A stretch of DNA of 43,066 nucleotides from Ophioceras dolichostomum (taxonomy: Eukaryota > Ascomycota > Sordariomycetes > Magnaporthales > Ophioceraceae). Positions 10,099-21,299 of the stretch are shown in pieces. The stretch covers positions 1 to 43,066 of the forward strand of contig PYST01000325.1 of NCBI GenBank assembly GCA_003049485.1, in the 5' to 3' direction. Position 1 is the first letter of the stretch. The number at the start of each line of letters is the position of its first letter. Under the pieces are notes generated by a model, which was not told the DNA's origin, did no database searches, and saw only the letters and a list, made by a program, of their open reading frames with translations. The position numbers and the translations under genes are program-made.

Positions 10099-11468
10099 CT
10101 GCCTCAGTTCATCGGCCGCTCAATCTTGCGTGTGCCGGCCGCCTCTCTGCAATCCCGCCGCCAGCTCGCCACATCCTGCGGTGGCCCCAATGGACAGCCT
10201 CGGCGCCAAACCTACCACGAGGTAGGCGGAGCTTGTTCACCTCCTCCAGTCCGCTCCTCCAGCAGGATGGTAGCATCCGCTCGCCTTCGGAGCCTGCCAC
10301 CAAGCAGCAGTCGGGACAGAAACAAGAATCGGCAGCGGCGACAAACGCCCACACTGCCCAGCAAGTCCAGGGTGGTGGTAGTGGCAGCGGCAACAACAAC
10401 AACGGTGCTCGAGGAGGAAAGGCTGCGAACACGAAGCCCTCGAAGCCACGGACAGCTGGCGGGAAGAACCCGCTGCGCCAAGTGGCTATCAAAGCCCAGC
10501 AGAAGCCGACAGGCAGCGGACGAGCCGCCTCTCAGCAGCGCAGAGATGAACCTCTGGAACAGCAGAACGGGGCGTCCCTCGTCAGCGCAGTGTGCGTGGC
10601 CGAGGGCTTCGACATGGACGCGGTCACGCGTATCCTGCTTGCGCACGGCTTCTCACTGGATCCAGATGGCACCGGCTTCGAGCCGGCCGAGGTGGTGCAC
10701 GCCAGGGGCCACAGCCAAGGCGAGATCTTCGTCTTCCCCGCCGGCACGGTGGTGACCTGGGGCCTGGCGGGCGACGTGGCCGAGTCCCTCGCCACACAGA
10801 CCCTCCTGCCCGCCGCCGAGGAACCCCACGTCGCCACCCGCGAGACCGAGGACCTCGAGTTCGTCGCCGACCCGGACCGCGAGGGCTGCACCATCAAAGG
10901 CGACCACACCGTCGTCCTGGGCACGTCCCGCTCGCTGCGCGACGGCGACCACCTCGACACCACGCTCGCGCAGATCGCCTTCTCGTCCGGCCTCGCCCAG
11001 AGCACGAAGCTCGCCATGCTCGAGGCCTCCCTGACGGGCTACTTCGAGTCCATGCGGCGCCTGCCCGAGAACCTGTCCCGCGGGTCCGACCTCCGCCTCA
11101 GCCGGCGCTTCATCCTCCAGAAGACGGGCGAGCTGCTCAGCCTGCGCGCGCAGCTGAACCACTACTCCGAGCTGACCGACTCCCTGCCGGACCTGTTCTG
11201 GGAGAACAGGTCCGAGCTCAACCTGGAGAGCTACTTCGACCAGATCGGCAAGGCGCTCGACGTGCGCGTGCGCATCCGGACCCTCAACGAGAAGATGGAC
11301 TACGCCCAGGAGATGGCCGCCGTGCTGCGCGAGATGTCGAGCCAGCGGCACAGCACACGCCTCGAGTGGATCATCATCGTACTCATCGCCGTCGAGGTCA
11401 TGTTCGAGCTGAGGCGTGTCTTTATGGAGCGTCACGAGGAGGATGGGCCTGGCTTGTCTCATCACTAG
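10074..11468 (+). CDS. RMND1/DUF155 family mitochondrial protein
   Basis: Family members (human RMND1, yeast YDR282C/Mrx10) sit in the mitochondrial inner membrane and support mitochondrial translation. The single exon encodes 464 residues. The N-terminus is rich in Arg/Ala/Ser with no acidic residue in the first 60 (MRFPRRQIAASVHRPLN) and fits a mitochondrial targeting sequence. Residues about 60-155 are Gln/Ser/Asn/Gly-rich and probably disordered. The DUF155 core follows, with EIFVFPAGTVVTWGL, DHTVVLGTS, IAFSSGLAQSTKLAMLE, LPDLFWEN and the C-terminal LNEKMDYAQEMAAVLRE. One transmembrane helix lies at about 432-446 (WIIIVLIAVEVMF), then a short charged tail. This order is typical of the family. 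The start could be at a later codon, but 10074 gives the presequence. Confidence 0.93.
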   Translation: MRFPRRQIAASVHRPLNLACAGRLSAIPPPARHILRWPQWTASAPNLPRGRRSLFTSSSPLLQQDGSIRSPSEPATKQQSGQKQESAAATNAHTAQQVQGGGSGSGNNNNGARGGKAANTKPSKPRTAGGKNPLRQVAIKAQQKPTGSGRAASQQRRDEPLEQQNGASLVSAVCVAEGFDMDAVTRILLAHGFSLDPDGTGFEPAEVVHARGHSQGEIFVFPAGTVVTWGLAGDVAESLATQTLLPAAEEPHVATRETEDLEFVADPDREGCTIKGDHTVVLGTSRSLRDGDHLDTTLAQIAFSSGLAQSTKLAMLEASLTGYFESMRRLPENLSRGSDLRLSRRFILQKTGELLSLRAQLNHYSELTDSLPDLFWENRSELNLESYFDQIGKALDVRVRIRTLNEKMDYAQEMAAVLREMSSQRHSTRLEWIIIVLIAVEVMFELRRVFMERHEEDGPGLSHH

Positions 11469-13224
11469 GCCAGTGTTGTCGCTTCTTTCATGGGTCACCC
11501 CCTCGTCGCTCTCGCCCGTTCCGGTCCCGGAATGCCGCTTAGAGCAGGATGCCCTTCCGGATTGCGGAGACTCATCCTACCTTCACTCCACTCACAACAG
11601 AGAAGCATTTTCTTTGCCGTTCCTCTCCATCTCCCAGCACATAAAATGATACCCACCTCTGTAACCAATAAATCGGACCTGTGTGTCCGTATGTGTATAT
11701 AGAAAAAGAACCAATCTCACAAGAGAAAGAATAAAAGCATTCAAAGCACGTCTGTTAAAGCGTGTAGTTTCGATGTCGACGATACCTTGCAACCCTTCAG
11801 ATGATTGTTCCCAGTCCGTAAGTTAGATTTCTCTTTGCCGAGACGGCACGGTACAGGGCCGGGCCGGGCGGGTAAGCATCCATCCTGCAGGGTTTGGTCA
11901 AACCAGAAGGCCAGGCCAAGCATAAATCCCCTCCTTGGAATCGCTCCCGAGGTGGAGAGGTCAGCATCAAGGTGGCCCAAGAGCCAGGGAGGCGGCCTGC
12001 CCTATCTGTCTCGGCCACGGCCTCCCACTCACCCGGTCATCACCCCCTGGAGCACTCACAATCGTGATAAACGTCGTGTAAGAACAGGAACTTGAAAATG
12101 CCACAGGGATATTTTCAAAAACATGCCAAGTCTATTGGGTTAAATATTGCCAGACATATTATCTTAACCCCATACAAGGAATTCCATCCACGAATACAGA
12201 TGAATAAGAATGACGATCCTCAGCGAAGCTGAACAGAAGAGAGCCCTTTTTGTACACACGGTAATGCAGTCTGTGTCTGTCTCTCTTCCTCTTCTCCTTC
12301 GCGTCTAGACGACACAGCTCGTTGTTTCCCAAAGGTTTTGTTCCCCAAAATTTCCTCCAGCAGAATGCCATCCATCCATGTTGCCGCCTCAGAGAAACCC
12401 GGCGCAACAAGAGAGCAAGAGAGAGAAATAGAAAAAAATACCGATCCGACGATTAAGAAAATGCATCCTCGTATTTGCCCCAGACACCAGAAGGGAACAC
12501 GGAGGAGCCGTCCAGGAGATTAATAGGAAGAAAACATCCAATTTCCATTGGAGAAGAAACGGACAACCGGCAAAGAAAAAAGAAAAGCAGAATACCATGA
12601 TAGGATAGGTTTGTTGTGGGTTAAGTTAGGATATAAAAAAAAAGATAAAACCTTATCCCATTCCAGTGCGAAGAAGAAAAGAAAAGCAAGGATGATAAAG
12701 ACAGAACAGAAGAATGTTTAGGAAATCCTGACCCCTCCTCTCCCCCATATTAGAATGTCAACATCCTAACATGGGAGGGAAGGAGATGAGAAGGGAGAGA
12801 AAAAAGGCGGTCAATGTATGTAGAAAAAGAAAAAAGAAGAACAGGATCCAAACCAGATGCCAAAAAAAAAACATCCATCGCTCCGTCGCAAACTCCCTCC
12901 ACCTATCCATCAATCCATCCATCTATCCCCGTTTCTGTCTGCACGTTGTGTTGGTAGGAAAGTTTTTCATCCTAACTCCTAAGCCCCTCCGACCCCCAAT
13001 AATCCCGGTAATGAGAGCGTACCTACTATGCAAGCACTGCAATTTTTTTTCTCTCGTTGGTTTTGCCTTTGCTTGTGTCCCGACTTATAATGAAGAGGAA
13101 GACGGGGGAAATAGTAGAAACTAGGAATCCGTATTGCCACATCTCCTCGACTCTGAATTGCTTTTCCCCTCACACTCCACCAACCATCGCCAACTGCTTG
13201 CCAGCCCGACAATGCCACCCGTCA
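11469..13224. other. Long convergent intergenic region
   Basis: This contains the 3' flanks of the RMND1-like gene (+) and the Q-rich gene (-). From about 12,350 to 12,850 the plus strand is purine-rich with several A runs. The ORFs here are short, low-complexity and overlapping. No tRNA or conserved protein is recognised. Confidence 0.5.
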
Positions 13225-14993
13225 TCACATCGGCGGCCTCGGCTGTGCGCCAGCCGCCGGCACCGGAGACGGCGGAGGATGCGACATCCGTTGCTGTTGC
13301 TGTAGTTGTTGCTGCTGCTGAATCATCTGCTGCTGTTGCGCATGTTGCACCTGCATCTGCTGATGCAGTATGTGTTGCTGCTGCTGATGCTGAAGCATTT
13401 GTTGTTGTTGTTGATGTGGATGAGTCGGCATCCCCCCGTTCAGCGGCGACGGCGTCGAGCCGGGGTGGAGGCGCTGTTGTGGCTGTTGTTGACCGGGAAC
13501 CGGCGAGACCATCTGCGTCCTAGGCGACATCTGCGGCCCTACTACTGGCTGTGACTGTCCGACTTGTCCCATCTGTCCCATCTGTCCCAACTGCCCCAGC
13601 GGCCCCATCTGCCCCATCTGCCCCAGTTGCCCAGCGCCGACGCCCATGCCGGGGCTACCCATAGCGGCCGCCGCACGCGACGCGGCGAGCTGCTTCTGGA
13701 CGTCGAAGTTGCCCTTTAACCCGATGCCCGCGAGACCAGCGACGCCCCCCGCGCCGGCCCCGCCCGCACCCNNNNNNNNNNNNNNNNNNNNNNNNNNNNN
13801 NNNNNNNNNNNNNNNNNNGGCCCCGCCCGCACCCCCGCCGCCCGCCACGAGCTTGTCATTGAAGTCGACGGTGCGCTGATGGGCGTTCCGGCGAATCTCA
13901 GCCTGGGCCTGCTCGATGAGGAGGTGCTGCTGCGTCTGGTCCATAACGGTGTGGAATCCGAGGGGGCCAACCCTCGCTGTGGTCGGCGGGGCCGCCCCGT
14001 TAGGAGGCATCCCCGGCGAGCCAACAGAGCTGATGCTCGGGTGTCGTTGGGCTGTTACAGGAGTTCCTGGCTGGGCCTGGCCTTGTGTCATGCCTGAGGT
14101 GCCCCCGTACGGATAGCGAGGTGCCTGTTGCTGTTGGTGCTGCTGCATCTGGGCGTAGGCGTGCTGCTGCTGCTGGGTTCCCATCTGCGGATGCTGGGGA
14201 TGCTGCTGAGGGGCCTGCTGTTGCTGCTGTTGCTGTGGTTGGGGCTGCTGCTGTGGAGGCATTCCTCCCGGACGCGGTGGCATGCTTGCCTGTGCGCCGT
14301 TGGGATATTGGTGATATGGCGGACGCTGCCCCGTGTGCGCTGCGAGGTGCTGCGCGTGCATCTGCTGAGGGTGTGGTTGCGGTTGCGGAGGGTGCGGGCC
14401 CTGGTGGTGATGCTGCGGCTGCGGCTGTTGCTGTGGATGCTGGTGCGGATAGGCAGTCACCGCCGCGGCGGGATATCCTGGTGTCCCACTCGAGAACCGG
14501 TGTTGTTGCGGCTGCTGAGGGGAAGCACTGGCGGGGGTCCCTCCGTGCGGATAAACTGGGCTGGGCTGCGGCATTCGGGGTGGCTGGCCATGTGTCGGTG
14601 TACCCGGAAACTGCATGTTGCTGTGACCGTAAGGGGTTTGTGCCTTTGCCAGCTGCGTCGCGAACCCTGCACCATAGCCGTTTGGCTGCCGGTACTGCTG
14701 GGTCGGGGATGGCCTGGGCTGGCCTGGGTGGGGCGGGCCCTGCTGTGGATGCTGCTGGATCTGGGGATGTGGAGGAGGGTGCTGCGGCACCATGGCTCCA
14801 GGTATGGGTGCCTTCTGGTGGGCCGCCATGGGTTGAGGCCGCACAGGAGACTGCTGGTAGTATGGAGGAGCCGCGTTGGGCATTGGTTGCCGGCTTGGCG
14901 TATTGTAGTATTGAGGATTGGGGAAAGGCGAGGCCGCAGCCGACATGCTGGGCGCTCTGTGAATTTGCTGCCGCGACGTAGCTTGCAGGGCAG

Positions 14994-15051
<58 letters not shown>

Positions 15052-16935
15052 TTGCTGATGTTGTCGCGCTTGCTGCTGCTCCCTTGACCTGATCGTCGCA
15101 GGGTCTGCTTCGTTGATGCCCTTGCGAATGTCCGTGCGGATTTCGATTTTGGTGCTGATGAGAAGATCCTCGAGCTTGTCGGAGTTGAGACGCGAAACCG
15201 CGTAGGGAGGCAGGTCCAGGATCATGTCAAACAGACGGTTCTTCAGTTCTTCGTACACAGCCATCTCTTCTTCGCCCGGGGTTTGGGCCTGTGCGGCGCT
15301 GTGCAGCATATCGGCGCCCACTGGATCCGTCGCGCGCCGGGTTTTCGACGTCGGCAGAATCAGGTTGCGGTTGCGCTGATAAGATGCAAGAGTCTCGATA
15401 AGGTCCGAAACTTCAACCAACTTATCATCGACAGACTGCTTTTCGTCGGTCTTCTTGCCCGTGAAGTCTTCCAGGCTCGGGTCGATTGCATCCCAGTTGT
15501 CGATCGCCTCCTGCACGACCGACTCGTCTATTTCGACGGCCGCCGCTTCCGACCCGGCTACACTTTGATCGGGCTCTTCCACAGAGATCTCTTCAGCCAC
15601 GATCATTCGTCGCAACTGACGCTGACCGGTCCTTTGCCACCATATCCGGCCAGCCTGACCAGAGGAGACCATTGCAGCCGTGTCGTCCCTAGAGGGAGCG
15701 AACCCGGAGAATGCCCTCCGGAACAGCGACTCCATCTCAGACATCTCGAGATCGATGGAGGATGGCTTGAATCCAGCCAAGCTCTGCGCTCGCTCCCGTT
15801 GTCGTGTCCGGCTTTGCGAGTGCGGCGTCGGCGTCGCGTTGCTGTAATCGAGCCATTGTCCCACCGAGATCTCTTGGGAGAAGTACGTATGGCCCGCGCG
15901 GTACGTGTTTGACTCGATGGGGTCTGGGTGGTGGAAGCCGAGCACACTGCTCTTGGTCGCACTCTTCAGTGCTCGAGGCGGCTGCAGTGGCGGCAGACTG
16001 CCGTTGGCAGGGAAGAGCTCCCCTAGCGTAGGTACGCGCGTATTCCGTTTGGGGGAGGAAAACGGATACACCTTGGTGATCATGACGCCGTCTGGGAGCT
16101 TGGCCGAGGATAGCGCCTTCCAGGCCGTCGCGGAGGGCAGCTGGAGATTCGAGAACAGGGACTTGGCCTGAGGAGCGAGACCGACAACAGCCAAGGCAAA
16201 TTTGCTGTCAAGAGGGTCGCCGCTGATGGACTGGACCGGACCGCCATTCAGGCCCGCGGGATACGCGGCTTCACGTCGGTAGAGCTCAAGCGCCTTCTTT
16301 CTGAATTGGAGAAGCGTGTTGATAGCATCATCGACGTCGCTCTGTGGCTTGTCAACGGGGTCCACAGACTGCAACGCTGTAACGGCGTGCTGCACGACGC
16401 GCTTAATATCGGCGACGAGATCGCTCAGCGCAGTGTAGCCATCTTTGGACGCCTTGTCATTGATCGAGGAGGAGGTAGACGCAGGAGCAGGAGAAGTCCC
16501 ATCGACGGCCTTGAGCCGCTTCGATTGAGGCTCATCGTCGGAGACAGGGGAATCGAGAGCTGCGCGATCAAAGATCGAGGGAGTGGTGTCGTGTCTAGAC
16601 AAACAGAAAAATTGGCTGTTAGTGGGCAAGATGGGACAGAGCCGAGCGCAAACCGTTGCGTTGCGACAAGCATTGCAGTACAAAATAACAAGGGAGCGCT
16701 ATTACCTCCGTAGCACATCCAGGAAGTTGTGAATGAGGTCCTTCTCATCTCGGCGAGGCTGTCCGCCGTTGGCTGTTGGCGGCATCTCGTCGACGCCGTT
16801 TACTTTCGGCGTGGATCCAGAGTCGGCCGCATCGCGTTTCCGCTTGGCTACTGCTGAGCTTGATGATTCCGGCGAGGCTGGCAGGGAGGGAGCGTTGCTC
16901 AGGCCATTGACCTGAGCCGGTGCAACGGCTGCCAT
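13225..16935 (-). CDS. Large glutamine-rich protein, probably nuclear
   Basis: I recognise no named domain. Exon 1 (16935-16706) and exon 2 (16594-13225), joined over GTAATA...TTGTCTAG, give 1199 residues in frame across the N gap. The N-terminal third is ordered. It has a basic KRKRD, a LIHNFLDVLRRHDTTPSIFD junction, PQSKRLKA, a possible helix VADIKRVVQHAVTAL, GQWLDYSN and the motif AFSGFAPSRDD followed by GRIWWQRTGQR. From about residue 580 it is Gln/Pro/His-rich, with about 21 consecutive Gln (14995-15057) and more short Q runs to the end, plus a GQMGQLGQ-type repeat near 13561-13630. Bipartite-like basic stretches and poly-Q are common in transcription co-regulators, so a nuclear role is plausible but inferred. 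The C-terminus is cut by the 47-N gap, so its length there is not exact. Confidence 0.8.
13772..13818. other. Assembly gap (47 N)
   Basis: The unresolved stretch lies in a Gly/Ala-coding region. The same GGCCCCGCCCGCACCC-like sequence flanks both sides, suggesting a collapsed tandem repeat. The reading frame is kept across the given N count. Confidence 0.95.
14995..15057 (-). repeat. CAG/CAA poly-glutamine tract
   Basis: On the minus strand, nearly pure CAG codons with two CAA interruptions encode about 21 Gln in the Q-rich protein. Confidence 0.93.
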
Positions 16936-18617
16936 GTTTTGAGGAACACCGGCAGGTCGGATTGCGCGGCTGGCGTGTTGCAAACTCCCCCAGACCAGCA
17001 GTGCTGTTGAGAGAGCGTGGTCTTGTGGACGAGGGGAGGGGGCTGATCACCGGCGACGGACAAAAAAGTTGAAAGTGGGCGGGCGGCGAAAGATGGTGGT
17101 TTGTCGCGCTTCGCGTTCGCGAGGGATTGCTGCTGCTGCTTGGATGGTTTCTCCCTCCGGCTGCTTGGTGCCACTCCAAAAAAAAAACTCCAGATGCTGC
17201 GCAGGAATCTTCAAGAGACGAAATCATCAAGATCCACAACGTAAAGTCATCGGCCAAGCCCAGCAAATGGAAATAAAATCGGGTGAGAATCGCATAGGCT
17301 TGATTGATTTTATTTTTTCGCAATGGAAGGGCAGTTCTGTGCAGAGGAAGAAGGAGGGATGGCTGTCTGTCCCTTTTCCCTGCGCTGTTCCCTTCCCTCT
17401 CTTCGACTGGAGTGGGCCCTGCTGTTGCTGCGAAAACCCAAAGGAGTCAATTTTTTGGGCCTAACCCAAAGCGGACTAGCAGAAGTGGCCTCGACCATTA
17501 CATCACATGGTAGGTCACATGACACTCGTAGCCTGCCCTGAGGCTAATGAATCACCACCATGCCAGTTTCAACACCCAGCTGCAAATTCCGATTCACTGT
17601 TGGGAGGAGTTTTTGAATAGCTCTTTGGCTGTGGAGGCAATTCTCAATAGACTGAAGCTGTTTTTGTTCTTGGTGGAGCGCATTTCGTGGCAGAACGCGC
17701 CAACAGTCAACTTCGGAGACGTGATGAGCCACAGTCCTGCCGCAAGGATGGGGCATCATTCGAGCTCCAACGGGCAAATAGCATTATTACGAGCACATCA
17801 GGACGAATTAGACCAGGTTTGAATATGGAAATGCCAAAATTGCTATTGTCAAACCATTATTTCCGCCCGGTCCGGAACAGCTAAAAACGTAGGCATTGTT
17901 CATTCTGTTTAATAGGTAGCGAGTAGGAAGTCAGCCCGCAGTGCGCACATGACGTACTCTTGGAGTGATTAACAGCAGAAGTGTTTGTAAATGACAGCTT
18001 AGGTTAGCTAAGTACCTCACCAGTGGACTGGTATTTTGCCTGTTTCGAATTCACCGCGCAACCGACAATGATCTACGATACATGGTACCTGTCCACTTAC
18101 GAGCCATCCTACGCTGTCGCAGGATGGTGTGGTGGCTAGCGTACAGCAGTCCGGTGCCGTTGAGACCGCCTTGCAAGAAGCAGTCCAGCAGGTCTGGTCA
18201 CATCAGTGTCGGTAGCCATGCAGAGTAAGATTATTCTGTCGAGGTCTGTAGTGTACAAAAAAAGAACATCTTTCTCCCCCAAATGACTGGCGTATGTATG
18301 TATGTGCGCAGAGCGAGCCTGTTGTCTGTCACGATGATCATTCTCGAAGGCGACGCGAGATAGGAAAACAAAAGGAAATCCAAAAAGGAGAGGAAGGGGT
18401 GCGAGTAACACTAATGACTAACTAAAGTTAAGAGTGAAAGCAGATGGAAAACCCGGTCGAGTGTTGCTCAGAGCCTCTCCCATGCAGGACCCGCCATCCC
18501 AAATTATTCCAAGTGGTTTACAGGTCGACGGGACTCCGGCGTCCGTCGTTCTTCATCCACATGTCCTCACCACCACAGGCGCAAGCCAGGAGGAGGAGAA
18601 AGAAAAGAGGACTGCGC
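16936..18617. other. Spacer between Q-rich and proteinase A genes
   Basis: This holds the promoter of the Q-rich gene on the left and the 3' flank of the proteinase A gene on the right. It is AT-richer than the genes. It has a 7-bp inverted repeat (18104-18110/18121-18127). No coding signal is seen. Confidence 0.5.
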
Positions 18618-20001
18618 CTATTTCTTGGCCTTGGCGATACCAACGGTGCCCTTGCCGAGGTCGTAGATAGAGTACCACCGGCGGAGGAAGGCATCGCCAA
18701 GGATGGCGAGTGGTCCGGCCGGCGCAGGGATGTCCATGCCCATGAAGGTGGAGATACAGCTGCCCGACACCTCCAGGATGTAGTCGTACGCCGTGATGCT
18801 GAAGTTGTAGCCACTGAGGTTGAAGGTGACGTCCGGGAGCGAGTCGCGCTTGGCACAGTCAATGCTGTACTGTCCGTTGTACCCCTTCTTAGCGCCCATC
18901 TGCGCGTTCAGCAGGTCGGCAAGGCCTGACGGCAGGGCGATGAGCGACGTGCCAGTGTCGAGGATGATTCCGGTGTTGTCCAGCTCCGCGACGTCGTCGC
19001 CGAATGCAATAGATTCGAAGTCCACCTCCCAATACGCCTTCCTACGCAGGGGGATCTCCGTGATCTTTCCCTCGTAATGGTCCTTGTTGACCCCGCCAAA
19101 GACGGCCTCGGACTCGTCGGACTCGTCATTAGAGTCGCCGAGGTAGAACGAGAAGACGGGCTCGTCAACCAGCTTCTGGTTGACCATGGCGTAGAACGGA
19201 GGCACGATGCCGTTCACCGAGATCCTATCATATCCAAGACCAAGGATGCCGTCGAAGCGGCCGAAGGCAAATGCAAGACCGGGCTCCTTCGTGGCCTCAG
19301 CGAAGTCTAGGTTCTTAATTTTCACGTCGCCGATGGTCATAGTGTCCTGCGACACGAAGCCCTCCATACTACCGGAGCCATAGTGGATCTCGAAAGAGCT
19401 GCCGTTCTTCTTGTACGTCGACGAAGCAGACGAGTCGTACTTCGAGTGCAGATAGCATGCGATCGATCCACATTGCGACGAGGGCACCCAGAGGTTGGAG
19501 CTGCCCGTGTCCAGCACGACCTTAAAGGTCTGAGGAGGGGTCCCGATTTCGATCTCGGAGAAGTCTGAACGGGCGACGGGTCAGCAGATGCAGCCTGGGT
19601 GAGCAGAGGGAGAGGAGACGACGTCCAACATACACTGAGCGTTCATGAAGTTGCTCACAGGCACCGGGTGGTTACCCTTGACCTGAATGGCACCCTCTCT
19701 GAAGACCGCCTGGGAGTGAGTGTCGGGTCGGATGCCGAGGTACTTCTGACCAAGGCCGCGCATCTGCGTCGCGAACGGGACGGTCTCCTGTCAATATGGC
19801 AGGGAAGGTCAGCAATTACTAGAATCATTCCGCGCAGCAAGATGCAGTCGCCTGCCCCCATCGACAGCGTATCAGAGTGCAGAAGGAAGGTAGGCGTACC
19901 AGCTGCTCCGACAGCGGGATCTTCTTCAGCTTCAGTTTGTGGACCCCGCTGGCCTGCGCGGAACCGAGCAGCACAGCTGCTGTGACGAGAGCACCCTTCA
20001 T
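18618..20001 (-). CDS. pep4: Vacuolar aspartic proteinase A (saccharopepsin type)
   Basis: A pepsin-family (A1) endopeptidase that acts in the vacuole and activates other vacuolar hydrolases. Three exons (20001-19900, 19787-19634, 19564-18618) give 400 residues, close to the fungal Pep4 length. The signal peptide is residues 1 to about 17 (MKGALVTAAVLLGSAQA). The propeptide holds HKLKLKKIPLSEQL and a KYLGIRP segment. The mature enzyme begins near NFMNAQYFSEIEIGTPPQ. Both catalytic motifs are intact: Asp104 in DTGSSNLWVPSS and Asp288 in DTGTSLIALPSG, with flap Tyr147 in HYGSGS. Sequons NLS and NFS near the C-terminal third suggest N-glycosylation. The C-terminus (GDAFLRRWYSIYDLGKGTVGIAKAKK) is typical. 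There is no GPI-anchor tail, which favours the vacuolar enzyme over a yapsin. Confidence 0.96.
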
Positions 20002-21299
20002 GATTGCGACAGACCACCCCGGCAGCGCTTAAGAAAAGAAACAAAGAGATATACTAGACTGGTGCGAATAGAAATGAAAACGAGCAAGCAAGAAAGCGGC
20101 CCGTTTTGATGAGAGTTGTGTCGTCGATGATCGATGGATGAAGGAAAGGGAGCGTGGGAGGAAGAATGAGAGGGGACAAGAGATGGGAGAGAGTTGTTGA
20201 TGATGTGCTGTGACGAAACGAGCTGGAAGCGGAGGCGAGCACAAGAAGTGGGCGCATGGAGGCAGCTGTGGTTGCTTGGGTGCTTGCGCGGCGGGGCCAC
20301 AGGTCTTCCATGTCCGGTCAAGTGGCATTCGTACCCGCCAGAGTCGGCCAAACTGTGTGATAAGATGACGCAGGGACAGCCGGGTGTGCTGGCGCCTTCT
20401 TGTTTGGGCGTGGTGGTGGCTGGGGAACACACGACACTCCGGAAGCCCGGTGCAGGTACTAACTCAAGATCAGGGCGTAAGCAGCATTTAGCCGCCAAAA
20501 ACTGTGCCAAGCAGTGACATTCTGATGATTCATGCAGTCGGTCGAAGCAATCGGTGTTGATCTGGAGGTGATGACATAATACACATCAATCCATCGATCC
20601 ACAGGTTCCTGCATCGCCGGGTTATTGCAAGCCTGTGTGCATGGAAGCCATATAAAGTATCCCAAACGTTGAAACCATCGACATCCCCAATCCCAATATC
20701 CGCTCTAGCCAAGCGAAGGTGAGGCTCGACTACCCCTTATTCTCGCCAGGTGAAGCTGTGGCAGGCACACAAGACGCTGGGTTCAAGCGGTTGGGTCAAA
20801 AGGGAGAGGGTCTGATTGACACAAGTCATGGTCGAGGGCGCTGGTCCCGTGCAACCCAACCTCGGGGGTGTTGGCAGGCACAGATCAAGCAACGACAGGT
20901 CCAACATGAGAGAAGCAATGAAATTCGTTTCACGATCATTACCATCCCACCTCTCCCACTAATGCACTTTCCGTCCATGTTGGAGAATTGGTTGATGTTG
21001 AGAAGTCGCACACGATATCCAGAGACCAGACTAAACGCCGGCCTCGGAGCATTCGCCCCGCAGCGGTGAACAGTGGATTGACATACACAGGGGTCCCCAC
21101 CATAGCACGACAGCTTGCCGCTAACCCCGCCAGTCTTTTTTGCGTCCTGAATTTTTCTCTGCCTCCCTCTCCTCCTTAACTTCGTCCTCACCATCCTCAC
21201 CATTCCTCACGAAGCAACAAAAAGGGGCAGATAGCCAATTCCATCCCACAGAACTGTCGACCGAACCACATCAGACAAAACCACCAAGACACAGTAACT
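20002..21299. promoter_or_regulatory. Divergent promoter region, proteinase A and SHMT
   Basis: These 1.3 kb separate two head-to-head housekeeping genes. On the minus strand, 20,040-20,190 is strongly pyrimidine-rich, as is 21,160-21,210 on the plus strand; both are common in fungal promoters and 5' leaders. No specific operator can be named. Confidence 0.45.

Noticed and set aside
10592..11542. Arg/Pro-rich ORF overlapping the RMND1-like gene
   Set aside because: Out-of-frame shadow. The DUF155 frame is conserved and carries the transmembrane helix.
14128..15087. Leu-rich plus-strand ORF resembling a membrane protein
   Set aside because: Reverse complement of CAG/CAA codons reads as CTG/TTG (Leu). 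It is an artefact of the poly-Gln gene.
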